A DNA stretch of 9,836 nucleotides, taken from positions 1 through 9,836 of the forward strand of contig JBKJZR010000292.1 of the NCBI GenBank assembly GCA_046715035.1, in the 5' to 3' direction. The notes beneath the pieces were generated by a model. The model did no database searches. It had not been told where the DNA came from and saw only the letters and a program-made list of their open reading frames with translations. The position numbers were made by a program, and so were the translations under genes. Numbering within the stretch: the first letter of the stretch is position 1; every line of letters begins with the position of its first letter. Of the stretch, positions 1 through 5,490 are shown piece by piece. Source of the stretch: PALSA-1004 sp046715035 (GTDB taxonomy: Bacteria > Pseudomonadota > Gammaproteobacteria > Burkholderiales > SG8-41).

Positions 1-153
1 CGCCTTGCCGTAGCGGGCCCTCAACTCCGCGCCCAGCTGCTGCGAGTACGCCTCGTCAGGCCCGGAGGGCTCCGCCGCTGCCGCGTGGACCGGCACCGCG
101 CAGGCGGCCCAAACCAGCATCACCGCCACCAGCCGTCGCGTGTCCTTCTCCAT
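1..153 (-). CDS. N-terminal part of a secreted protein of unknown function (runs off the left edge)
   Basis: Only the first 51 codons are in the window; the gene continues beyond base 1. The start ATG is the complement of 151-153. The visible N-terminus is a clear Sec signal peptide: a charged n-region (MEKDTRR), a hydrophobic core at about residues 8-22, and an Ala-rich cleavage region (VHAAAA, about residues 22-27), followed by a polar, probably mature segment. The product is therefore exported to the periplasm or beyond; I do not recognise the family. The 38-bp direct repeat ends only 4 bp upstream of this start, so the repeat supplies the leader. Its complement offers an AAGAAGGG stretch about 12 nt from the ATG, a poorly spaced ribosome site. 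A second in-frame ATG lies inside the repeat (complement of 175-177), adding MKKGLRPQ, but it has no Shine-Dalgarno sequence, so I prefer 153. Confidence 0.6.
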   Translation of the reverse strand, partial: MEKDTRRLVAVMLVWAACAVPVHAAAAEPSGPDEAYSQQLGAELRARYGKA

Positions 154-157
154 TTGT

Positions 158-263
158 GGTCTTAATCCCTTCTTCATCAGGGCATGCTCGAAAACACTTC
201 CGAGAGCATCATCAAACTGGCGCCGGGTCTTAATCCCTTCTTCATCAGGGCATGCTCGAAAAC
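158..263 (+). CRISPR. Two identical 38-bp direct repeats around a 30-bp spacer; candidate CRISPR remnant
   Basis: Bases 158-195 and 226-263 are identical over 38 bp with a 68-bp period; the 30 bp between them (196-225) are unrelated to the repeat. Each copy starts GGTCTTAATCCCTTC and ends GCTCGAAAAC. It holds a short dyad, CCCT...AGGG with an 8-nt loop, and the palindrome GCATGC. A 36-38-bp repeat with a weak internal stem and a 3' GAAAAC end, plus a spacer of about 30 bp, is the architecture of a CRISPR unit; the AATCCCTT...ATCAGGGC core resembles repeats I associate with type III or type I arrays. Against this, there are only two copies, no further copy one period away on either side, and no cas gene here. 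It could be an orphan or decayed mini-array, or a non-CRISPR duplication. Confidence 0.5.
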
Positions 264-352
264 CGAAACTCATCGCGGGGCTTCCCGCTCTTTCTGACGA
301 GCGCCTCGATCGCGCGGCGCGTTTCCTCATCCAGGTGGATACTGAACGGCAT
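245..352 (-). pseudogene. Truncated ribbon-helix-helix antitoxin-like gene running into the direct repeat
   Basis: The ATG at complement 350-352 follows a GAGG Shine-Dalgarno-like site about 5 nt upstream. It opens a 35-codon frame starting MPFSIHLDEETRRAIEALV and continuing RKSGKPRDE. That is the typical first half of a ribbon-helix-helix (CopG/RHH) antitoxin: a short beta strand, helix 1, then the G-K-P-R-x-E turn into helix 2, where related proteins continue with something like LIREAL. Here the frame enters the right-hand repeat and ends at once (FRFSSMP, stop at complement 245-247). Helix 2 and the toxin-binding tail are missing, so the product should not fold as a normal RHH dimer. No toxin gene follows. 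The most economical reading is a toxin-antitoxin remnant interrupted by the repeat unit; a short functional RHH peptide is less likely. Confidence 0.5.
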
Positions 353-393
353 GATGACCTCGGTCGCGTAAGCAGAGATTCGTCATGTCACAT

Positions 394-399
394 ATTATA
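394..399 (-). promoter_or_regulatory. Consensus -10 box (TATAAT) upstream of the truncated RHH gene
   Basis: The complement of 394-399 reads TATAAT, a perfect sigma-70 -10 hexamer in an A/T-rich island of otherwise GC-rich DNA. It lies about 40 bp upstream of the RHH start at 352. I find no convincing -35 hexamer 16-18 bp further upstream, so the call rests on the -10 and its position. Confidence 0.3.
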
Positions 400-428
400 A
401 AATAGCGCAGTAGCCCCACAGCACATGC

Positions 429-456
429 TTGACGTCTATGCATCGTTGTGTATGAT
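429..456 (+). promoter_or_regulatory. Sigma-70 promoter of the vapBC pair
   Basis: TTGACG at 429-434 (-35, five of six consensus bases) and TATGAT at 451-456 (-10, five of six) are separated by 16 bp. The expected transcription start, about 7 nt after the -10, falls at 463-464, the A of the antitoxin ATG. There is no purine-rich ribosome site before that ATG, so the transcript is probably leaderless. Confidence 0.55.
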
Positions 457-464
457 GTAATACA
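449..464. promoter_or_regulatory. Inverted repeat over the vapBC -10 box; candidate autoregulatory operator
   Basis: TGTAT (449-453) and ATACA (460-464) form a 5-bp inverted repeat with 6 bp between the arms. It covers the -10 hexamer and the predicted transcription start. RHH antitoxins of VapBC-type pairs usually repress their own promoter through such short dyads, so this is the natural operator candidate. The arms are short, so chance is possible. Confidence 0.35.
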
Positions 465-697
465 TGCAACGCACCCAGATACTGCTCGACGACTGGCAGT
501 ACGAAGCGCTGAAGGCGCGCGCTCAACGCGAAGGCCGCAGCATGTCCGAGCTGCTGCGCCAGATGCTCGATGCCCACTTGGGAAAGGGCGGCGCCCGCAC
601 GCCCCGGCTCGCCGATATCCGTGCGATCGGGGAAGATCGCGCGGCTCGCGGCCGCGACCACGACCGCTTCCTGTACGGCAAAGGCGGCCGGCGCTGA
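464..697 (+). CDS. vapB: VapB-type ribbon-helix-helix antitoxin
   Basis: A 77-residue antitoxin predicted to bind and neutralise the PIN-domain toxin encoded next to it and to repress their shared promoter. The N-terminus (RTQILLDDWQYEAL) gives the RHH beta strand (about residues 3-8) and helix 1 (about 10-22). GRSMSELLRQML is helix 2 (about 25-38). The basic, probably disordered tail (about 40-77, ending DHDRFLYGKGGRR) fits the usual toxin-wrapping region. The start at 464 is chosen because the protein aligns from Met-1 with RHH families and sits exactly at the expected transcription start. There is no Shine-Dalgarno site. Its TGA shares one base with the toxin ATG (TGATG at 695-699), which implies translational coupling. 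The assignment to VapB rests largely on the PIN neighbour. Confidence 0.85.
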   Translation: MQRTQILLDDWQYEALKARAQREGRSMSELLRQMLDAHLGKGGARTPRLADIRAIGEDRAARGRDHDRFLYGKGGRR

Positions 698-1107
698 TGC
701 AGCGACTGTTCGTTGATACGAGTGCGTGGTTCGCGTTCGCGAACCGCGTCGACCCCGATCACAAGACGGTTGCCACTTTGCTCGCCGCGTTCAAAGGACG
801 GTTGGTCACGTCCAACTTCGTGTTCGACGAAACGGTAACGCTGAGCCTGTACCGTCTCGGCCATGCCGCCGCCGAACGCGTAGGACTCGCTTTGCGCGAC
901 GGGGGCGAGGTGGACTTGGTCCGCGTCGCGCCCGAAGATGAGACCGCAGCATGGCGGCTTTTCCGACAGCGCCGCGACAAACAATACAGCTTCACTGACT
1001 GCACCTCGTTCGCACTGATGCGACGGCTCGACCTCAAGACCGCCGCGGCCCTCGACGACGACTTCTCAGGAGAAGGGTTCGAACAGCTACCGCTGCTTGC
1101 GCGCTGA
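697..1107 (+). CDS. vapC: VapC-type PIN-domain ribonuclease toxin
   Basis: A 136-residue protein with the full PIN-domain signature. VapC toxins are Mg2+-dependent endoribonucleases acting in the cytoplasm, usually on tRNA or rRNA; the target cannot be told from this sequence. Candidate acidic residues are Asp7 in LFVDTSAW, Glu45 in FDETV, Asp101 in SFTDCTSF, and Asp120 in ALDDDF, which match the four conserved positions in order and spacing. The S-F-T-D-C block is typical of this PIN subgroup. Length is normal for the family and nothing is disrupted, so the toxin should be active if expressed. The ATG overlaps the antitoxin stop by one base. A longer frame can be opened at 448, but it only reads the antitoxin region out of frame. 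Confidence 0.9.
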   Translation: MQRLFVDTSAWFAFANRVDPDHKTVATLLAAFKGRLVTSNFVFDETVTLSLYRLGHAAAERVGLALRDGGEVDLVRVAPEDETAAWRLFRQRRDKQYSFTDCTSFALMRRLDLKTAAALDDDFSGEGFEQLPLLAR

Positions 1108-1115
1108 CGCGCGAG

Positions 1116-1138
1116 AGCGGGACTCGCATCCTCCCGCT
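1116..1138 (+). terminator. Hairpin just after vapC; possible weak terminator
   Basis: AGCGGGA (1116-1122) and TCCCGCT (1132-1138) are perfectly complementary over 7 bp with a 9-nt loop, starting 9 nt after the vapC stop. No T-run follows, so it is at best a weak intrinsic terminator or an mRNA 3'-end stabiliser. Confidence 0.3.
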
Positions 1139-1236
1139 TCGACCCGGTCTGCAGCTCCAATTCCCACGCGTTGAACGGCGCATCAGGTCGCAAGGCCGCG
1201 GCTGCGGGACCTTAAGCGTCCGTTCGAACGCGTGGA

Positions 1237-1267
1237 GCTAAACCGGCGCGCAGCGTCCGGATTTAGC
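1237..1267. repeat. Imperfect inverted repeat between vapC and the tctB remnant
   Basis: GCTAAACCGG (1237-1246) and CCGGATTTAGC (1257-1267) are complementary apart from one bulged base, with a 10-nt G/C-rich loop. Just left of it is the perfect 10-bp palindrome CGTTCGAACG (1221-1230). The element lies downstream of the readable part of the tctB remnant on the minus strand and might be an old terminator. I find no other function. Confidence 0.4.
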
Positions 1268-1299
1268 GCTACTTGTGCGGCCGCGAGCGCGAGCGTCCC

Positions 1300-1495
1300 C
1301 TCACCCACGCCCTCACGGCCCAAATGCAGCTGAGTCAGCAAGACCAGCGCGAGCACCACCGCCAGCAATCCGAGCCGGGAAGAAACCCGGGACGGGCCCG
1401 AGCGCGTCGCGCAGGGAGAGCTGGAACGATTCGTACGCGAAGAACGCGAAGATCAGGAGCAGTGCGATCGTCGCCGCCTGCCAGCCGCGCTTCAT
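1300..1495 (-). pseudogene. tctB: Frameshifted, truncated tctB remnant (tripartite tricarboxylate transporter small membrane subunit)
   Basis: The ATG at complement 1493-1495 has a strong G-rich ribosome site (GGGAGG, about 4 nt upstream). The N-terminus (MKRGWQAATIALLLIFAFF, then a Leu-rich stretch and GPVPGFFP) matches the start of TctB-family proteins: one membrane helix followed by the G-P-x-P-G-F-F-P motif. Directly after FFP the frame is lost. The expected continuation, LGLLAVVLALVLLTQL, is present in another frame. Restoring five missing bases at the join would give the family's usual P-F-W-L-G order. Beyond about 1300 the similarity stops; the remaining TctB helices and any tctA are absent. 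TctB is the small membrane subunit of TctABC carboxylate importers, so this copy cannot function. The left boundary is approximate. Confidence 0.7.
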
Positions 1496-1580
1496 GGGAC
1501 CCTCCCCCGCCGATCTGGGCTGCCGCTCAGGTTACCCCGCGTAGCGGTATTGAATCAGGAGCGCACTAAAAGCTATCTGT

Positions 1581-2096
1581 TCAGGAATCAAATGCGGGCG
1601 GAGGCGACAGGCGGGCGAGCGCCTCTCGCAGCAAGGCGGCGTCGGCCTGGTCTTTGGGGCGTTCGCTTTGTTGTTTGGTATCGAGCAGTCGCTGCAGATC
1701 GAGAACCGGGATCGGCTCGCCGTCAATGACCAGCCGTTGCGCGTGTTGCTCCAGGATTGCAAAGGACACTCCCGCCACGCTCGGCATGACGTCCACGGTG
1801 AATTCGTCATTGATGCGGATGGCGTGAAGCAGATCGCCCGCGAAGGGGTCGTCTTCTCCCGCCAGTTCCGCCGCGACGCCATCGGGCAATTCGGTGAGCG
1901 CCGCCACCCAGCGCCGGTTGTTGTCCGGGTTCGGGGCAACGGCTATGTCGATGTCCGTTGTCATGCGAACGAGACCGTGCGCGGCCAGCGCATAGCCGCC
2001 GACGAGCACGTAACGCGCACCGTGGCGATTGAGCCTTCGGGCGAGATCACGCACATCTTCCCACAGCGCGGGACGGGTAAAGCGCGGCTCGCTCAT
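1581..2096 (-). CDS. Minimal nucleotidyltransferase (DUF6036/AbiEii-like), possible toxin
   Basis: A 171-residue protein of the polymerase-beta-type nucleotidyltransferase superfamily, which transfers nucleotides to a protein, RNA or small-molecule acceptor. The fold motif is intact: VLVGGYALAAHG (GG at 33-34), then RMTTDIDIAV with the metal-binding Asp48 and Asp50, and a third candidate Asp102 in FTVDVMPS. The C-terminal part (about 130-171, LDLQRLLDTKQQ) resembles the helical end of AbiEii-like enzymes. Such small nucleotidyltransferases often serve as toxins, or as antitoxins that modify a toxin. The ATG overlaps the upstream 71-residue gene by 4 bp (ATGA), implying coupled translation. 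The substrate cannot be inferred. Upstream in-frame extension is possible but would only re-read the neighbour gene. Confidence 0.75.
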   Translation of the reverse strand: MSEPRFTRPALWEDVRDLARRLNRHGARYVLVGGYALAAHGLVRMTTDIDIAVAPNPDNNRRWVAALTELPDGVAAELAGEDDPFAGDLLHAIRINDEFTVDVMPSVAGVSFAILEQHAQRLVIDGEPIPVLDLQRLLDTKQQSERPKDQADAALLREALARLSPPPAFDS

Positions 2097-2308
2097 GGCT
2101 TCGGGCCGGCCGTGATGACATCGGCCTGCCAGCGTTCCCAGTCCTCGCTCGCCTCCCGCAAACTGTTGTAGCGAAAGACGCCCTTGGGCACACGCGTGTG
2201 CGAAGGCGCCATGCGCGCCACCCACGCCCGCTCGTCGGCCGTGGGCGCGCGAAGCGTGCCCAGCAGCGGAGTTTGCCGCCTGCCGATGACTCTCGAAAAT
2301 TCGCTCAC
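2093..2308 (-). CDS. 71-residue protein of unknown function, translationally coupled to the nucleotidyltransferase
   Basis: I choose the GTG at complement 2306-2308 because AAGGAG lies 5 nt upstream; an in-frame ATG at 2335 has no comparable site. The 71-residue product is soluble, with no signal peptide or membrane segment. It is mostly basic and aromatic, with a central RAWVARMAPSHTRVPKGVF stretch and a Trp/Glu-rich C-terminal helix (about residues 52-65, REASEDWERWQADV). I do not recognise a named family. The final codons overlap the nucleotidyltransferase start by 4 bp, so the two are made together. This small-upstream-partner plus enzyme order is that of many toxin-antitoxin operons, and an antitoxin role is a reasonable but untested guess. 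Confidence 0.7.
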   Translation of the reverse strand: MSEFSRVIGRRQTPLLGTLRAPTADERAWVARMAPSHTRVPKGVFRYNSLREASEDWERWQADVITAGPKP

Positions 2309-2412
2309 TGCATCTCCTTCCAATGTCCCAGCCACGCGCGATTGAAGCCCCCTTCACCACAACGCTCAAGGGTCGAACTGCGGCGCCAGGCATGGCGGGA
2401 CCAAGCACCGCG

Positions 2413-3375
2413 TCAGCGCACGGCGCCGATCTCGCGCAGATAGCGCAGCGCCCCCGGGTGTATCAAATCCTGCCGCGGCGCGGCGGTCACGGTGTTTGCC
2501 ATCGTCGATTCGCGCGCTTGCTCGAGACGCCTGCCGATCGCCGCCTCGCCCTTGTGCAGCGCGCGCATCAGGCGATAAGCGGTGTCATCGGACAAGTCGG
2601 GGCGCACGAGCACGAACGCCCACGATCCGATGGTCGGCACGGCAGCGTCCTGGCCCGGATAGCTGCCGGCGGGCAGGGTGATCTGCTTGATGAACGTATG
2701 CTTCGCCATGATGCGCTTCACCTCGTCTGCGCTGGGCGCGATGAAACGCGCGCCCGCCGGGCCTTTGGCCACTGCGACGAACCCCGGCCAGCCGACGCCG
2801 CCTCCCCACAGCGCAGCGACGCGCCCGTCCAGCACCATCGCCGGACCGTCCGCCGCTTTGTCGAGATAGACGCCCTGGAAATCCTTGTCGAGGGCGAGAC
2901 CGAGCCCGTCCATCGCGTAGCGCGCGAGCACGACGAATCCCGAACCGCTCGCGCCCCACGCGATCGGCTTGCCTTTGAGGTCCGCGAGCGTGCGGTAAGG
3001 GCTGTCGGCGCGCACGATGAACATGCCCGAATTCGAATACATGGCGTTCAGTATCTTGAGATTGGCCGGCGCGCGTCCGACGCCGCTGATCGCCTCGTAA
3101 GTGACTTCGCCGGTCACCTGGCCGGTATCGAGCTTGCCGGCCTCGAGCAGCGGCACGTTTTCAGTGCTGCCCTTGGTGTTCTTCGGCTGCACCGAAAGCG
3201 TCGGGTCCATTTCGTTGATGGTTTCGGCGAACGCCGCGCCGTAGACCGGGAATCCGCCGCCCGGGGTGGCGGTGCCATGCACGACCACCGTTTTTTCCTG
3301 CGCTCCCACCATGCCCGTTCCTCCGAGGATCAGCGCCGCGAGGAGCGCGGCGCACGTGACCGTTCTGCCCAACAT
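2413..3375 (-). CDS. TAXI-family TRAP transporter periplasmic solute-binding protein
   Basis: A 320-residue periplasmic solute receptor. The ATG at complement 3373-3375 follows AAGGGAG at good spacing, so 14 further in-frame codons upstream are not used. Residues 1-25 form a signal peptide (LGRTVTCAALLAALILGG, cleavage near VGA-QEK). The mature part follows TAXI-family order: an opening beta strand with a Gly-rich turn (HGTATPGGGFPVYG), a region near ETINEMDP, LEAGKLDTGQVTGEVTYEA, the NAMYSNSGMFIVRADSP strand, DLKGKPIAWGASGSGFVVLA, and a final helix with RLEQARESTMAN. Members bind small organic acids, for example glutamate or other carboxylates, and pass them to a fused TRAP membrane protein. 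No TRAP permease is in the window, and the only transporter remnant, tctB, belongs to a different (TTT) family. The ligand is unknown. Confidence 0.85.
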   Translation of the reverse strand: MLGRTVTCAALLAALILGGTGMVGAQEKTVVVHGTATPGGGFPVYGAAFAETINEMDPTLSVQPKNTKGSTENVPLLEAGKLDTGQVTGEVTYEAISGVGRAPANLKILNAMYSNSGMFIVRADSPYRTLADLKGKPIAWGASGSGFVVLARYAMDGLGLALDKDFQGVYLDKAADGPAMVLDGRVAALWGGGVGWPGFVAVAKGPAGARFIAPSADEVKRIMAKHTFIKQITLPAGSYPGQDAAVPTIGSWAFVLVRPDLSDDTAYRLMRALHKGEAAIGRRLEQARESTMANTVTAAPRQDLIHPGALRYLREIGAVR

Positions 3376-3432
3376 GCTTGGCTCCCTTGTTCCGCGCAAA
3401 CGCGCGCGGCATTTCAAGTATTATGCCTAAAC

Positions 3433-4140
3433 ATGCCCCTCAGCACGCGCACCGCCGGTCACCCGCCGGCCCGCTCCGTCGTTTTCATCGCCTGCATCAT
3501 CGCCTTCGGGCTGCTGCTCGACCAGCACCTCGAACGGTGGGGACAGCTCATCACCAATATCGCGGTGTGGCTGATCTTCGCGGCGATCGTGATGCGTGCG
3601 CCGCGCCTTCAACAAATCGGCCTCATCGCGTGCGTGGTTTACGCGACACTGGGCGAGATTTTTCTGTCGCTCGTGTGGGGCCTTTACGATTACCGGCTCG
3701 GCAACATTCCGCTGTTCGTGCCTCCCGGCCACGCGCTGCTGTTCATGCTGGGCATCGCGCTCGCGCCGCACATGACCGACCGCACGGCATGGGCGGTGCC
3801 GCTGCTCGCCGCACCGGTCGTCCTGGGACAGGCGGCTGCCGGTATCGATACCTTCGGCGTGCCGCTGCTCGCCCTGCTGGTTCTGTGCATGGCACTGGGA
3901 CCCGCGCGCAAACTTTACGCGACGATGTTCGTGCTGGCCCTCGCCATGGAGATCTACGGGACGTGGGTCGGCAACTGGACATGGTCGCCTGACGTCCCCT
4001 GGCTGGGGCTGGCGACCGTCAATCCGCCGCTGGCGGCGGGCGCCTTCTATTGCGTGCTCGACTTGCTGGTCACCGCCACCTCCGCGGCCGTGCAGCGGCG
4101 CCGCGGGTCAACCCTCACGGGCGAACGGGCGTTCACGTGA
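3433..4140 (+). CDS. Polytopic inner-membrane protein of unknown function
   Basis: A 235-residue hydrophobic protein with about seven membrane segments, at roughly 15-31, 40-56, 61-84, 95-112, 118-135, 140-156 and 160-177, and a possible last one near 195-215. Conspicuous polar and aromatic stretches lie at the membrane edge: GLYDYRLGNIPLFVPPGHAL and MEIYGTWVGNWTWSPDVPW. Conserved-looking Glu, Asp and His in these loops could form an active or binding site, but I do not recognise the family. The ATG at 3433 is chosen because the preceding frame is antisense to the TAXI gene. It lacks a ribosome site, and a TATTAT box at 3419-3424 would start a near-leaderless mRNA. The stop is one base from the chaC start, so the two are probably one operon. 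Confidence 0.7.
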   Translation: MPLSTRTAGHPPARSVVFIACIIAFGLLLDQHLERWGQLITNIAVWLIFAAIVMRAPRLQQIGLIACVVYATLGEIFLSLVWGLYDYRLGNIPLFVPPGHALLFMLGIALAPHMTDRTAWAVPLLAAPVVLGQAAAGIDTFGVPLLALLVLCMALGPARKLYATMFVLALAMEIYGTWVGNWTWSPDVPWLGLATVNPPLAAGAFYCVLDLLVTATSAAVQRRRGSTLTGERAFT

Positions 4141-4141
4141 T

Positions 4142-4840
4142 ATGGGACTGACCCGCGAAGATCTCGAAAACGACGTCCTGCGCACGTCCTACGAGCACAC
4201 GCCCCACGGCTTGCCGCTCGTCCCCGCAGAGGAGTTTCACACTTCCCTCGAGAGTATCCTGGCCACCGCCGAGCCCGGCCAGGACGTGTGGGTCTTCGCC
4301 TACGGGTCGCTCATCTGGAACCCGCTTTTTCACCACGTCGATCGCCAGCTCGCGAGCATCCACGGTTTTCACCGCAGTTTCTGCCTGCGTTCGCGCATGG
4401 GCCGCGGCTCGATAGACCACCCGGGGCTCGTGCTCGGTCTGGACTTCGGCGGCCGCTGCAACGGCGTCGCGTTTCGCATCGCCGCCGCGCAGGCGCGCCA
4501 CGAAATGACGCTGATCTGGCGCCGCGAGATGGTGCTCGGATCGTACTCGCCGCGCTGGGTGAAAACGCGCGTGGGCAAGCGCACTTTACGGGCCGTGGCC
4601 TTCGTCGTTAATCACGATCATCCGCACTACGCAGGCAAGCTGCCGGCCGACACCATCATCTCGATCCTCGCGCGTGCGCGCGGGAAGTTCGGCTCATGCG
4701 CCGATTATCTGTTCCAGACCGTCGACTGCCTCACGGCCAATGGCATCCACGATCCGCATCTGGTCGCGCTGCGCGACCAGGTGCTCGAAGCGACCGGCAG
4801 TATTCCCCAACCCGTCGCGTGTCCCGAAATCGGTGCGTAA
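4142..4840 (+). CDS. chaC: Glutathione-specific gamma-glutamylcyclotransferase ChaC
   Basis: A 232-residue cytoplasmic enzyme that cleaves glutathione to 5-oxoproline and Cys-Gly. It lines up with E. coli ChaC (about 231 residues) from the first residues (GLTREDL against ITRDFL). The family signature is complete: VWVFAYGSLIWNP (YGSL at 54-57, substrate-binding loop), GFHRSFCLRSRMGRG (75-89), GLVLGLDFGGRCNGVAFR (95-112), and LIWRREMVLGSYSPRW, where Glu129 is the expected catalytic acid. NHDHPHYAG and the YLFQTVDCL helix close the fold. It starts one base after the membrane-protein gene with no clear Shine-Dalgarno of its own, so translation probably depends on coupling. A pairing of ChaC with this membrane protein might reflect glutathione or thiol turnover, but that is speculation. 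It converges on the 4967-5257 gene. Confidence 0.9.
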   Translation: MGLTREDLENDVLRTSYEHTPHGLPLVPAEEFHTSLESILATAEPGQDVWVFAYGSLIWNPLFHHVDRQLASIHGFHRSFCLRSRMGRGSIDHPGLVLGLDFGGRCNGVAFRIAAAQARHEMTLIWRREMVLGSYSPRWVKTRVGKRTLRAVAFVVNHDHPHYAGKLPADTIISILARARGKFGSCADYLFQTVDCLTANGIHDPHLVALRDQVLEATGSIPQPVACPEIGA

Positions 4841-4966
4841 GCCGCCCCGGATCCGGGTTGGCCGGAAATGACTGTTGCCGGATTGGCGTGTTCTGACAGG
4901 GGTTAAGAACGCGGGACAGGGCAGCAGCCGCACCGGCCCGCCGCCCCTCCCACCGCCGCTTTAAGC

Positions 4967-5257
4967 TCAGACGGTTTCGTTGTAGCTGACCGGGAACACC
5001 GATTCCATTCCGCCGGTCCGGATGACACGTGCCCGCGTTGGGCCCTGGAAGGGGTGCGGTGACGCGGCGGTTTCATTCTTCGACGCCGGTATCGCGTCGC
5101 CTAGAACGTGCGCACCGCTCTGGACGACGCTGACGGCGCCCACGTAGGGATGCGGGGATACCGTGGTCTCGTTCGTCGAGACGGGAGCGGCGGCATGCAC
5201 GGCGCCCGCGACCAACAACAGACCAGCAGCTGCGATTCCACTCAGTTTTGCGTTCAT
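4967..5257 (-). CDS. Secreted protein of 32-residue tandem repeats with a P-x-S-x-N-E-T...S-P-H-P motif
   Basis: A 96-residue product; the ATG at complement 5255-5257 has GGAG about 7 nt upstream, so four extra in-frame codons are not used. Residues 1-22 are a Sec signal peptide (MNAKLSG, hydrophobic 8-20, VHA). The mature part is two full 32-residue units and the start of a third: PVSTNETTVSPHPYVG (from 25), PASKNETAASPHPFQG (from 57) and PVSYNETV (from 89), with Asn-Glu-Thr at 29-31, 61-63 and 93-95. Spacing is exactly 32 residues with no gaps, and the protein ends within the third motif. DNA between units has diverged, so this is old duplication. There is no Cys and no membrane anchor. The His/Asn/Glu/Thr motif might bind metal or a surface partner; I do not recognise the family. 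Confidence 0.75.
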   Translation of the reverse strand: MNAKLSGIAAAGLLLVAGAVHAAAPVSTNETTVSPHPYVGAVSVVQSGAHVLGDAIPASKNETAASPHPFQGPTRARVIRTGGMESVFPVSYNETV

Positions 5258-5490
5258 ATCGATCTCCACGTAAGTTAGGTTGAAGGTGACTTGCGTCCAG
5301 GCCTGCTGCCCTCGTCCGCTTGGCCACGCGCTTTAGACGCAGCTAGGCCCAACTTCTTACGGGGAATATTTTTTCGTCGTGCTGTAAGGACTGCCGCGCC
5401 GCGACGACACGTCGAGTGCACCGCAGATCGGAAGCAGTACGGGCCCGGACGCCGCGCGCCCCCCGCGCGAGACAGACGTGCCCTGGTAAC

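Noticed and set aside
448..1107. A longer VapC starting at a GTG at 448
   Set aside because: The extra 83 residues read the antitoxin gene out of frame; the ATG at 697 with the TGATG overlap fits the PIN family length.
1668..2171. A 167-codon plus-strand frame over the nucleotidyltransferase
   Set aside because: Antisense to an intact GG...DxD nucleotidyltransferase and without a ribosome site.
2323..4140. A single 605-codon plus-strand frame
   Set aside because: Its first 370 codons are antisense to the TAXI gene and have low-complexity Arg/His-rich composition; only the part from 3433 has membrane-protein character.
4846..4857. 12-bp palindrome CCCGGATCCGGG after chaC, considered as a terminator
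   Set aside because: The stem has no loop and no T-run, so it is probably chance in GC-rich DNA.
5258..5490. The gap between the repeat-protein gene and rlpA, searched for a gene or promoter
   Set aside because: No coding frame with a ribosome site or family signature, and no good -35/-10 pair; only a weak TGGACG/TAACTT arrangement on the minus strand.
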